Positions 1 through 5,777 of a stretch of 8,409 nucleotides of DNA are shown here, in pieces (the first letter of the stretch is position 1; each line of letters opens with the position of its first letter). The DNA lies in assembly GCA_009785715.1 (NCBI GenBank), contig WQVT01000078.1:1-8409 (forward strand), read 5' to 3'. Position numbers and translations under genes: made by a program. A model generated the notes under the pieces. The model was not told the DNA's origin and searched no databases. It saw only the letters and a list, made by a program, of their open reading frames with translations. This DNA comes from Acidimicrobiaceae bacterium. Lineage in GTDB: Bacteria > Actinomycetota > Acidimicrobiia > Acidimicrobiales > Palsa-688.

Positions 1-957
1 AAGCGATTCGGATCGACCGTGGCGCTGGCCGGCGTCGATCTGGCGGTGCCCGCCGGCAGCATCCTCGGGCTCCTCGGACCCAACGGCGCCGGCAAGACCA
101 CGGCGGTGCGCATCCTCACCACCCTGACGATTCCCGACGACGGATCGGCCCGGGTGGCCGGCCACGACGTCGTGGCGGACGCCCCGGGCGTGCGCCGGAA
201 CATCGGGGTCACCGCCCAGGACGCCACGCTCGACGAGCTGCTGACCGGGCGGCAGAACCTGGTCATGGTCGGCCGGTTGAGCGGGCTGCGGCGGACCGAC
301 GCCCGGACCCGGGCGGCCGACCTGCTCGAGCGCTTCGGCCTGACCGATGCCGCCGACCGGGTGTTGCGGGGCTACTCCGGCGGCATGCGACGGCGGCTCG
401 ACCTGGCGGCCGGACTGGTCACCCGCCCGCCGGTGCTGTTCCTCGACGAGCCGACCACCGGGCTCGACCCCACGAGCCGGGTCCGGATGTGGGGCGTGAT
501 CCGCGAGCTGGTGGACGACGGGGTCACTCTGCTGCTCACCACCCAGTACCTGGACGAGGCCGACGAGCTGGCCGATCGCATCGTGGTCGTCGACCACGGC
601 AGCGTCATCGCCGAGGGCACCCCGGCGCAGCTCAAGGCGCAGGTGGGCGGCGGGCGCCTCGAGATCACGCTGAGTGAGCCCGACCCTGCCGCCGCCGAGG
701 CCCTCCGGGGGCTGGTGGCCGGCCGGATCGAGGTCAGCCTCGACGGGCGGGCGCTGCGCGCCCCGGTGGAGAGCGGTGCCGGGCTGGCGTCGCGGGTGGT
801 GCGCGCGCTCGATGCGGCGGGGGTGGAGGTCGACGACGTCGAGGTCCGCCCGCCCTCGCTGGACGATGTGTTCTTCTCTCTGACCGGGCATCCCTCCGGG
901 CCGGAGGCCCTTGCGGTCCCGTCCTCGGATCCCGACCTGGAGGTGGCGGCCCGATGA
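1..957 (+). CDS. DrrA-family ABC transporter ATP-binding protein (5' partial)
   Basis: This is the nucleotide-binding subunit of an ABC-2 type exporter. It would hydrolyse ATP on the cytoplasmic face of the membrane to drive the permease encoded next to it. The frame is open from base 1, and the first residues visible (KRFGSTVALAGVDL) are already inside the domain, so the true start lies upstream of the window. Seen in order, counting codons from base 1: Walker A GPNGAGKTT (Lys at codon 32), a Q-loop in VTAQDATLDE, the signature YSGGMRRR, Walker B VLFLDEPTTGLD, then TTQYLDEADELAD. Gln stands where most ABC ATPases have the switch His; this is usual for the daunorubicin-resistance DrrA family. 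The last ~100 residues match the DrrA C-terminal extension. The stop overlaps the permease start (ATGA), implying translational coupling. The substrate cannot be read from sequence; drug, lipid or antibiotic export are all possible. Confidence 0.95.
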   Translation, partial: KRFGSTVALAGVDLAVPAGSILGLLGPNGAGKTTAVRILTTLTIPDDGSARVAGHDVVADAPGVRRNIGVTAQDATLDELLTGRQNLVMVGRLSGLRRTDARTRAADLLERFGLTDAADRVLRGYSGGMRRRLDLAAGLVTRPPVLFLDEPTTGLDPTSRVRMWGVIRELVDDGVTLLLTTQYLDEADELADRIVVVDHGSVIAEGTPAQLKAQVGGGRLEITLSEPDPAAAEALRGLVAGRIEVSLDGRALRAPVESGAGLASRVVRALDAAGVEVDDVEVRPPSLDDVFFSLTGHPSGPEALAVPSSDPDLEVAAR

Positions 958-1817
958 CCCTTGCCGACCCTGCCCTCGTGACCGGCGCCGGGACCAGGGC
1001 GCCCCTGGCCGCCGGGGGACCGCGGATCGGGCGCCACCTGTGGGACGTGGCGGTGCTCACCGGCCGGAACCTCGTCCACATCGCACGCGAGCCGGCGCAG
1101 CTGTCGGATGTGACCATCCAACCGGTGCTGTTCACGGCGCTGTTCGTCTATGTGTTCGGCGCGGGCATGGTGCTCCCCGACGGCGGCAGCTACAAGCAAT
1201 TCGCCATCGCCGGCCTCCTGGCACTCAACCTGACCACCTCGAGCATGGGGACGGCGGTGGGGTTGTCGACCGACCTGAACGGCGGGATCATCGACCGGTT
1301 CCGGACGCTGCCGATGTGGCGGGCCTCGGTCCTCGTCGGCCGGTCGATCGCCGACCTGCTGACCGCCGTGCTGTGCACCGCCATCGTCCTCGTCACCGGG
1401 GTCGTCATCGGCTGGCGGCCCGACAGCGTGGTCGGGGCCCTGGAAGGTATCGCCGTCTTCCTGCTCTTCAGCTACGCCATGTCGTGGGGGTGCGCCTGCC
1501 TGGGCGTGGTGAGCAAGAGTGCGGAGGCGGCACAGGGCGTCGGCCTGGTCATCCTCTTTCCCCTCGCCTTCGTCTCCAACTCGCTCGTACCCACGCAGCA
1601 CATGCCCTCGGTGCTGCGCTGGATCGCCGACTGGAACCCGGTCAGCGCCGTGACGGCGGCCGCCCGGAACCTGTTCGGCAACCCGAACCCGTCCTCCGCC
1701 ATCTCCGCCTGGCCCATGCAGCACCCGGTGGTGGCGAGCCTGTTGTGGTCGGCGGCGCTGATCGCCGTGTTCGCCCCACTTGCCGCCGTGCTGTACCGCC
1801 GGCGCACCACCGACTGA
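954..1817 (+). CDS. DrrB-family ABC-2 transporter permease
   Basis: This is a 287-residue integral membrane partner of the upstream ATPase, together forming an exporter in the cytoplasmic membrane. Six hydrophobic segments can be seen at roughly residues 57-72, 83-105, 134-153, 160-185, 195-212 and 259-281. A cytoplasmic N-terminal region of about 50 residues precedes them. The segment SNSLVPTQHMPSVLRWIADWNPVSAV (about 208-233) matches the conserved region before the last helix of ABC-2 permeases of the DrrB type. The ATG at 954 overlaps the ATPase stop by four bases (ATGA), and GGAGG at 939-943 lies 10 nt upstream, which supports this start. The protein ends in a short basic tail (YRRRTTD). 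The two genes look like a complete exporter operon at its 3' end. The cargo is unknown. Confidence 0.93.
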   Translation: MTLADPALVTGAGTRAPLAAGGPRIGRHLWDVAVLTGRNLVHIAREPAQLSDVTIQPVLFTALFVYVFGAGMVLPDGGSYKQFAIAGLLALNLTTSSMGTAVGLSTDLNGGIIDRFRTLPMWRASVLVGRSIADLLTAVLCTAIVLVTGVVIGWRPDSVVGALEGIAVFLLFSYAMSWGCACLGVVSKSAEAAQGVGLVILFPLAFVSNSLVPTQHMPSVLRWIADWNPVSAVTAAARNLFGNPNPSSAISAWPMQHPVVASLLWSAALIAVFAPLAAVLYRRRTTD

Positions 1818-1846
1818 CGGGCGGGCGCCCGGGCCCCGACCGCCCG
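1818..1846 (+). terminator. GC-rich hairpin after exporter operon
   Basis: CGGGCGG at 1818-1824 pairs perfectly with CCGCCCG at 1840-1846 around a 15-nt GC-rich loop, starting at the first base after the permease stop. There is no T-tract afterwards, so it is not a classical intrinsic terminator. It may be a U-less terminator or an mRNA 3' stabiliser. In DNA this GC-rich a 7-bp stem could arise by chance. Confidence 0.35.
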
Positions 1847-1917
1847 CGGCGTGGCCCGCCATCGATCGACCTTTGCCCAACGTCTGGTAGTCCGAACCCT
1901 CCCGGTAAGGTCCCCGG

Positions 1918-2835
1918 GTGCCCACTCCCAAGCCCTTCCGTTTCGGTCTGCTGGCCCCTCGCCTGACCACCCGCAAGGACCTGCAGGACTTCGCCCGCGG
2001 GATCGAGGGGGACGGCTGGTCCACGCTGCTCATGGCCGATCACCTCGGCCTGGCGGCCAGCCTTCCGCCGCTCGTCTCGGTGGCCGACGTCACGACCACG
2101 CTGCGCGTCGGCACCCTGGTGCTCAACAACGACTTCCACCGGCCCGTCAGCCTCGCCCAGGAGATCGCCACGGTCGACCGGCTGACCGACGGGCGGCTCG
2201 AGATCGGGCTCGGCTCCGGCTGGTCGAAGCCGGAGTACGAGATCCTCGACATCGCCTACGACAAGCCGATCGTGCGCGCCCGGCGGCTGATCGACGCCTG
2301 GGGCGTCATGACCAAGGCGTGGGAGGGCCAGCCGACGCTGACGTTCGGCGGCGGCGAGATCCCGGCCAGCCCCGCCCCCCACCAGCGACCCCACCCCCCG
2401 CTCCTGGTCGGCGGCAACGGGGACACGATCCTGCGCTTCGCAGCGCAGGAGGCCGACATCGTCGGGCTCACCGGCACGAGCTGGAGGGGCGGCGCCATGC
2501 GCCAGACGGGCGCCAGCCTGGAGGCCTTCGCCGAACGCGTGGCCTTCGTCCGTGACGCCGCCGGCGACCGCTTCGACCAGCTCGAGCTCAACGTGCAGGT
2601 CGGCACCGTCACCACGGATGGCGACCTCGAGGGAGCCCTCGCCGAAGCGGCCGCCCGAGCGGAGACCACCCCGGAGGTGATCCGGGACAGCCCGCTGTAC
2701 CTGATCGGCTCGCGTTCGGAGGTGGTGGAGAAGATCCAACGCCTGCGCGAGGAGCTCGGGCTCTCCTACTTTGCGAGCTTCGGCTGGTCTCGCGCGGCGT
2801 TGACCCCTGTGGTGGCGGAGCTGGCCGGACGCTGA
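1918..2835 (+). CDS. F420-dependent LLM-class oxidoreductase (TIGR03621-like)
   Basis: This 305-residue protein belongs to the luciferase-like monooxygenase (LLM) superfamily of TIM-barrel flavin/F420 enzymes. By overall pattern it fits the F420-dependent TIGR03621 (MSMEG_2516) group. Supporting motifs are the N-terminal strand FRFGLLAPR (7-15), GDGWSTLLMADHLG (31-44), TLRVGTLVLNNDFHRP (61-76), the ATVDRLTDGRLEIGLGSGW stretch (84-102), RPHPPLLVGGNG (157-168) and the C-terminal PLYLIGS segment (259-265). It would be a cytoplasmic hydride-transfer enzyme; its substrate is unknown for this family. The start is GTG at 1918, after an SD-like GGTAAGG at 1904-1910. The frame continues the conserved N-terminus directly, so this start is likely right. 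It stands alone, 100 bp after the exporter and 61 bp before the thiamin promoter, with no evident functional link to either. Confidence 0.9.
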   Translation: MPTPKPFRFGLLAPRLTTRKDLQDFARGIEGDGWSTLLMADHLGLAASLPPLVSVADVTTTLRVGTLVLNNDFHRPVSLAQEIATVDRLTDGRLEIGLGSGWSKPEYEILDIAYDKPIVRARRLIDAWGVMTKAWEGQPTLTFGGGEIPASPAPHQRPHPPLLVGGNGDTILRFAAQEADIVGLTGTSWRGGAMRQTGASLEAFAERVAFVRDAAGDRFDQLELNVQVGTVTTDGDLEGALAEAAARAETTPEVIRDSPLYLIGSRSEVVEKIQRLREELGLSYFASFGWSRAALTPVVAELAGR

Positions 2836-2863
2836 AGTCGTGGGAAGCTGACGTCCGGGCAAG

Positions 2864-2892
2864 TTGACGCCAGTTGCCTCACCCCGTAGAAA
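2864..2892 (+). promoter_or_regulatory. Probable sigma70-type promoter of thi operon
   Basis: TTGACG (2864-2869, 5 of 6 to the -35 consensus) lies 17 nt from TAGAAA (2887-2892, 4 of 6 to the -10 consensus). The expected transcription start, near 2899, falls just at the 5' edge of the TPP aptamer, which is where a riboswitch leader should begin. The -10 lacks the conserved last T, so confidence is moderate. Confidence 0.5.
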
Positions 2893-2896
2893 AGAA

Positions 2897-2992
2897 TGAG
2901 CACACGGGAGCCCGGGCGACCGGGCTGAGAGGGGAGAGACGCTCCCGACCGTCGAACCTGCTCCGGGTCATGCCGGCGAAGGGAGTCACTCG
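2897..2992 (+). promoter_or_regulatory. TPP riboswitch (THI element)
   Basis: This RNA leader senses thiamin pyrophosphate and lowers expression of the downstream thiazole genes when TPP is plentiful. Conserved parts seen: P2 CGGGAG (2905-2910) with CTCCCG (2942-2947); P3 CCCGG/CCGGG closed by a GCGA tetraloop (2911-2924); the pyrimidine-binding CTGAGA (2925-2930); GAACCTG (2954-2960); and CCGG(GTCATG)CCGGCGAAGGGA (2963-2984), holding the pyrophosphate-binding UNAU and GCGAAGGGA parts. P1 is weak: TGAG (2897-2900) can pair with CTCG (2989-2992). The last conserved segment, GAAGGGAG (2978-2985), is also the Shine-Dalgarno of thiO, 11 nt before its ATG. No terminator hairpin lies between aptamer and gene, so control is probably translational, by hiding the ribosome binding site. 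Confidence 0.96.
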
Positions 2993-2996
2993 GGAC

Positions 2997-4130
2997 ATGG
3001 CGAGGGCCGTCGACGTGGTGGTCGTGGGGGCTGGGGTTATCGGGCTCGCGCTGTCCTGGCGGGCCGCGGAGGCGGGGCGGTCCGTCGTCCTCTGCGATCC
3101 CCATCCCGGCGAGGGTGCCTCCTGGGCGGCGGCGGGCATGCTGGCGCCGGTGACCGAGGCGAGCGTCGTGGAGGCGCCGCTCACCCGGCTCGGCCTCGAA
3201 TCCGCCCGCCGCTGGCCGGCGTTCGCCGCGGCGCTGTCCGAGGCGGCGGGTGGCGCCGAGGTCGGGCTGCGGGAGGAGGGAACCCTCGCCGTCGCCTTCG
3301 ACTCCGACGACCGGCGCCAGCTGGAGCAACTCCTGCGCGTCCACCACTCGCTCGGTCTCACGAGCGAGTGGCTCCCGGCTGCCGACTGCCGGCGGCTCGA
3401 GCCGAGGCTCTCGCCCCGGATCCGGGGGGCCTTGCGGGTGGCGGGCGACTGGCAGGTCGACAACCGGGCCGTCGTGAGGGCGCTCCTTACCGCCGTGTCG
3501 GCGGCCGGCGTCACGCAGCGGCGGGTCTCGGTGAGACGCCTGATCGGCAACGGTTCCCGGGTCGACGGGGTCGAGTTGGCGGACGGCACCCACCTCGCCG
3601 CTGCGACGGTGGTGCTGGCCGCCGGTGCGCACTCGGGGACCATCGAAGGGCTGCCGGCGCCGGCAAGGCCCCCGGTCCGGCCGGTGAAGGGAGAGATCCT
3701 GCGCCTCGCCGGCGACCCGGCGGACCCGGTGCTGGAACACACGGTGCGCGCCAGCGTGGAGGGGCGTTCGGTGTACGTCGTGCCCCGGCGGCACGGCGAG
3801 GTGGTGGTCGGCGCCTCCAGCCAGGAGGCCGGATTCGACACCCGGGTCCGGGCCGGCGCGGTGGAGGAACTGCTGCGGGCCGCCGTGGACCTCGTGCCAG
3901 GGCTTGCCGAGCTCGAACTGGTCGAGTGCAGGGCCGGGTTGCGGCCCGGCACCCCCGACAACGGGCCGGTCCTCGGGCGGACGCCGGTGGCCGGTCTGGT
4001 GCTGGCCACCGGCCACTACCGCAACGGGATGTTGCTGACCCCGGTGACCGTCGACGCGATCGACGAGGTGCTGGCCGGCCACGATCTGCCCGAGGTGGCC
4101 GCCCCCTTCACCCTGGAGCGGTTCTGGTGA
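2997..4130 (+). CDS. thiO: Glycine oxidase ThiO
   Basis: ThiO is an FAD enzyme of the DAO family that oxidises glycine with O2 to iminoglycine (dehydroglycine), the C-N donor for the thiazole ring of thiamin. Seen in the 377 residues: the Rossmann FAD motif VVVVGAGVIGL (7-17), an acidic residue ending the second strand (VVLCDP), the ThiO/DAO segment GASWAAAGMLAP, a second FAD-binding segment (ATVVLAAGAHS), YVVPRRHGEVVVGAS, and the C-terminal GHYRNGMLLTP. The Arg in the last motif matches the substrate-carboxylate region of characterised glycine oxidases. In-frame TTG (2874) and ATG (2970) codons lie upstream, but both fall in the promoter or riboswitch, so ATG 2997 is the credible start. It is the first gene of the thiazole operon and overlaps thiS by GTGA. 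Confidence 0.94.
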   Translation: MARAVDVVVVGAGVIGLALSWRAAEAGRSVVLCDPHPGEGASWAAAGMLAPVTEASVVEAPLTRLGLESARRWPAFAAALSEAAGGAEVGLREEGTLAVAFDSDDRRQLEQLLRVHHSLGLTSEWLPAADCRRLEPRLSPRIRGALRVAGDWQVDNRAVVRALLTAVSAAGVTQRRVSVRRLIGNGSRVDGVELADGTHLAAATVVLAAGAHSGTIEGLPAPARPPVRPVKGEILRLAGDPADPVLEHTVRASVEGRSVYVVPRRHGEVVVGASSQEAGFDTRVRAGAVEELLRAAVDLVPGLAELELVECRAGLRPGTPDNGPVLGRTPVAGLVLATGHYRNGMLLTPVTVDAIDEVLAGHDLPEVAAPFTLERFW

Positions 4131-4360
4131 CCACCGGATCCGCGGCCTCCGCCCCGGTCGAGGTCACCGTCAACGGGGAGCCCCGCCGCCTGCCGGAAGG
4201 GGCGACCGTGGCCTGGCTGGTGGACGATATGGGCGCCGGACGGCGTGGGGTGGCGGTGGCGATCGACGCCGAGGTGGTGCTGCGGAGCAGCTGGGAGACC
4301 ACCCTGCTCCGTTCCGGGGCGAGGATCGAGGTGCTGCGCGCCGTGCAGGGAGGATGCTGA
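4127..4360 (+). CDS. thiS: ThiS sulfur carrier protein, with extra C-terminal Cys
   Basis: ThiS is a small ubiquitin-like (beta-grasp) protein. Its C-terminal glycine is adenylated by ThiF and converted to a thiocarboxylate that delivers sulfur to ThiG. The 77-residue frame starts at GTG 4127, overlapping the thiO stop (GTGA), with GGAG at 4115-4118, 8 nt upstream. The fold pattern is clear from residue 11: VEVTVNGEPRRLPEGATVAWLV, then GVAVAIDAEVVLRSSWETTLLRSGARIEVLRAVQGG. The order and spacing are those of ThiS, including the invariant NGE near the first hairpin and RIEVLRAVQGG at the end. The unusual point is that the protein does not stop after Gly75-Gly76 but has Cys77 (codons GGA GGA TGC TGA). 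The N-terminal 10 residues are a short Ala/Ser/Thr-rich extension. The gene is easily missed because a longer, meaningless frame contains it. Confidence 0.93.
   Translation: MTTGSAASAPVEVTVNGEPRRLPEGATVAWLVDDMGAGRRGVAVAIDAEVVLRSSWETTLLRSGARIEVLRAVQGGC
4347..4353 (+). promoter_or_regulatory. Ribosome binding site deciding the thiG start
   Basis: AGGGAGG lies 6 nt before ATG 4360 but directly abuts the other in-frame ATG at 4354. Normal spacing therefore favours 4360. The same bases encode the Gly-Gly of ThiS. Confidence 0.7.
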
Positions 4361-5166
4361 TGGAGACGGTCGCTGATGGGAACGACGTGGCGGATGTGGA
4401 CGACGTGTTCGAACTGGCCGGCGAGGTCCTCTCGTCCCGGCTGATCCTCGGCACCGGCGGCGTGCCGAGCATGACGGTCCTCGAGGAGGCGATCGCGGCA
4501 TCGGGAACGTCGATGGTGACCGTTGCCCTGCGACGCGTCGTGACCGGGGTGCCCGGGTCGGTCCTCGACGTCTGCGACCGTGCCGGGGTGCGGGTCCTCC
4601 CCAACACCGCCGGCTGCTTCACGGCGCATGACGCCGTCCTGACCGCCAAGGCGGCACGCGACGCCTTCGAGACCGACTGGATCAAGCTCGAGGTGATCGC
4701 CGACGACCGGACCCTCCTGCCCGATCCCGTCGAGCTGCTGTCCGCCGCCGAGGCCCTGGTATCCGACGGCTTCGTCGTGCTCCCGTACACGAACGACGAC
4801 CCGGTCGTCGCACTCCGTCTGGCCCAGGCAGGGTGTGCGGCGGTGATGCCGCTGGGCGCGCCCATCGGCAGCGGCATGGGTATCCGTAATCCCTATAACC
4901 TGGCGATCATCTGTGAGCAGGCCGAGGTCCCCGTGATCCTCGACGCGGGCATCGGCACGGCCTCGGACGCGGCGATCGCGATGGAGATCGGCTGCGACGC
5001 CGTGCTCGTCGCGTCGGCGGTCACCCGCGCCGAGCGCCCCGCCGAGATGGCGGAGGCGATGGCGCTCGCCGTGCGCGCCGGCCGCCTCGCCGCAGCGGCC
5101 GGTCGGATCCCGCGGCGCCTGTATGCACAGGCGAGCACCACGATGGAGGGCCGGCCCGACCTGTGA
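4360..5166 (+). CDS. thiG: Thiazole synthase ThiG
   Basis: ThiG condenses 1-deoxy-D-xylulose 5-phosphate, iminoglycine and sulfur from ThiS-thiocarboxylate into the thiamin thiazole phosphate. The 268-residue protein is a full-length (beta/alpha)8 barrel. Seen: SRLILGTGGVPSM (26-38); TVALRRV (54-60); PNTAGCFTAHDAVLTAKAAR (81-100); DWIKLEVIAD (106-115), where Lys109 matches the Schiff-base lysine and Glu111 the catalytic Glu; PLGAPIGSGMGIRNP (164-178); and ILDAGIGTASDAAIAMEIGCDAVL (193-216), with Asp195 the second acid. VASAVTRA after this replaces the NTA(I/V)A of many bacteria and looks like the mycobacterial form. ATG 4360 overlaps the thiS stop by one base (TGATG); an alternative ATG at 4354 adds only two residues and is badly spaced from the SD. 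The stop overlaps the next gene by GTGA. Confidence 0.96.
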   Translation: METVADGNDVADVDDVFELAGEVLSSRLILGTGGVPSMTVLEEAIAASGTSMVTVALRRVVTGVPGSVLDVCDRAGVRVLPNTAGCFTAHDAVLTAKAARDAFETDWIKLEVIADDRTLLPDPVELLSAAEALVSDGFVVLPYTNDDPVVALRLAQAGCAAVMPLGAPIGSGMGIRNPYNLAIICEQAEVPVILDAGIGTASDAAIAMEIGCDAVLVASAVTRAERPAEMAEAMALAVRAGRLAAAAGRIPRRLYAQASTTMEGRPDL

Positions 5167-5750
5167 TCCCTCCGTTGCTCGTGCTCACGGATGGGCAAAA
5201 TTGCGGTCGACGGCCGCTCGCCTGGGTGGTCGCCGCCGCCGTCGAGGGCGGGGCCCGAGCCGTGCTGCTGCGGGAGAAGCATCTCCCACGGACCGAACGC
5301 TTGGCGCTGGCCGCCGACCTGGCCCTGTTGCTGGAGCCGGTCGGCGGCCTGCTGCTGGTGGCGTCCGACCCGACCGTCCCGGCCGGCGGGGTCCACCTGG
5401 CCGCCGACGATCCCTTCCCCTCTCGAGGGACCGGCGGGGGACGACTCGTGGGTCGCTCGTGCCATTCGCCCGGAGACGTGGCCCGGGCGGCCGGCGAGGG
5501 GTGCGACTACGCCACCCTCTCGCCGATCCACCTGACGGAATCGAAGCCGGGATACGGCCCAGCGCTCGGCACCGCCGCGCTCGTGGGGCTCCCGCTGCCG
5601 ACCTTGGCGCTCGGTGGCGTCGGACCCTCCAACGCGGCCGCGTGCCTGGCGGCGGGGGCTGCCGGCGTGGCGGTCATGGGGGCGGTGATGCGTGCCCCCG
5701 ACCCCGAGAAGACGGTCGCCCGCCTCCTCGAGGCCATGGAGGCCGCGTAG
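5163..5750 (+). CDS. ThiE/TenI-family protein (thiamin phosphate synthase or thiazole tautomerase)
   Basis: This 195-residue TIM-barrel protein belongs to the ThiE/TenI family. ThiE joins hydroxymethylpyrimidine diphosphate and thiazole phosphate to thiamin phosphate; TenI aromatises the thiazole made by ThiG. Family marks: LLVLTD (5-10), AVLLREKHL (33-41) in the place of QLREK, GGVHLAADD (75-83), GRSCHSPGDVARAA (97-110), YATLSPIHLTESKPGYGPALG (116-136), TLALGGV (147-153) and a phosphate-binding GVAVMGAVM (168-176). The protein is shorter than typical ThiE. Where ThiE has a conserved NDR...A..DGVHLGQ.D stretch, it has LLLVASDPTVPAGGVHL, with no Asn-Asp-Arg. The start GTG 5163 overlaps the thiG stop; GGAGGG at 5145-5150 lies 12 nt upstream. 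Membership in the family is secure, but which of the two reactions it performs is not. Confidence 0.85.
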   Translation: MIPPLLVLTDGQNCGRRPLAWVVAAAVEGGARAVLLREKHLPRTERLALAADLALLLEPVGGLLLVASDPTVPAGGVHLAADDPFPSRGTGGGRLVGRSCHSPGDVARAAGEGCDYATLSPIHLTESKPGYGPALGTAALVGLPLPTLALGGVGPSNAAACLAAGAAGVAVMGAVMRAPDPEKTVARLLEAMEAA

Positions 5751-5777
5751 TCGGGCCCGCCCCCGATTACCGCGGTC
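5741..5777. terminator. Long hairpin between convergent genes
   Basis: GGCCGCGTAGTCGGG (5741-5755) can pair with CCCGATTACCGCGGTC (5762-5777) around a 6-nt loop. This gives 15 pairs, including two G-U pairs, with one bulged base. It covers the thiE/tenI stop codon (5748-5750) and two of the three bases of the convergent gene's stop codon (5776-5778). It lacks a T-tract on either side. Its place between two converging genes fits a bidirectional terminator or transcript-end stabiliser. Confidence 0.6.

Noticed and set aside
541..580. Loss of the switch histidine in the ABC ATPase (TTQYLDEAD)
   Set aside because: Gln at this place is typical of the DrrA family and does not indicate a broken enzyme.
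372..2033. A 553-codon minus-strand open frame across the ABC exporter genes
   Set aside because: It is antisense to two clear genes, has low-complexity Arg/Gly/Pro composition typical of high-GC shadow frames, and shows no recognisable domain.
1642..2862. A 406-codon minus-strand open frame over the permease end and the oxidoreductase
   Set aside because: It is the shadow of two well-supported plus-strand genes, without motifs of its own.
2874..2996. N-terminal extension of ThiO from TTG 2874 or ATG 2970
   Set aside because: It would translate the promoter and riboswitch. The FAD-binding N-terminus begins properly at ATG 2997, preceded by a good SD.
2766..4082. A 438-codon minus-strand open frame over thiO and the riboswitch
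   Set aside because: It is antisense to thiO and the TPP riboswitch, and its composition is a GC-bias artefact.
3368..4126. Upstream part of a long plus-strand frame that ends in ThiS
   Set aside because: The portion before GTG 4127 is thiO read out of frame and rich in Gly/Arg; only the last 77 codons are a real protein (ThiS).
4360..5166. VASAVTRA in place of NTA(I/V)A in ThiG as a possible active-site novelty
   Set aside because: The same form is recalled from mycobacterial ThiG, so it is probably the actinobacterial norm.
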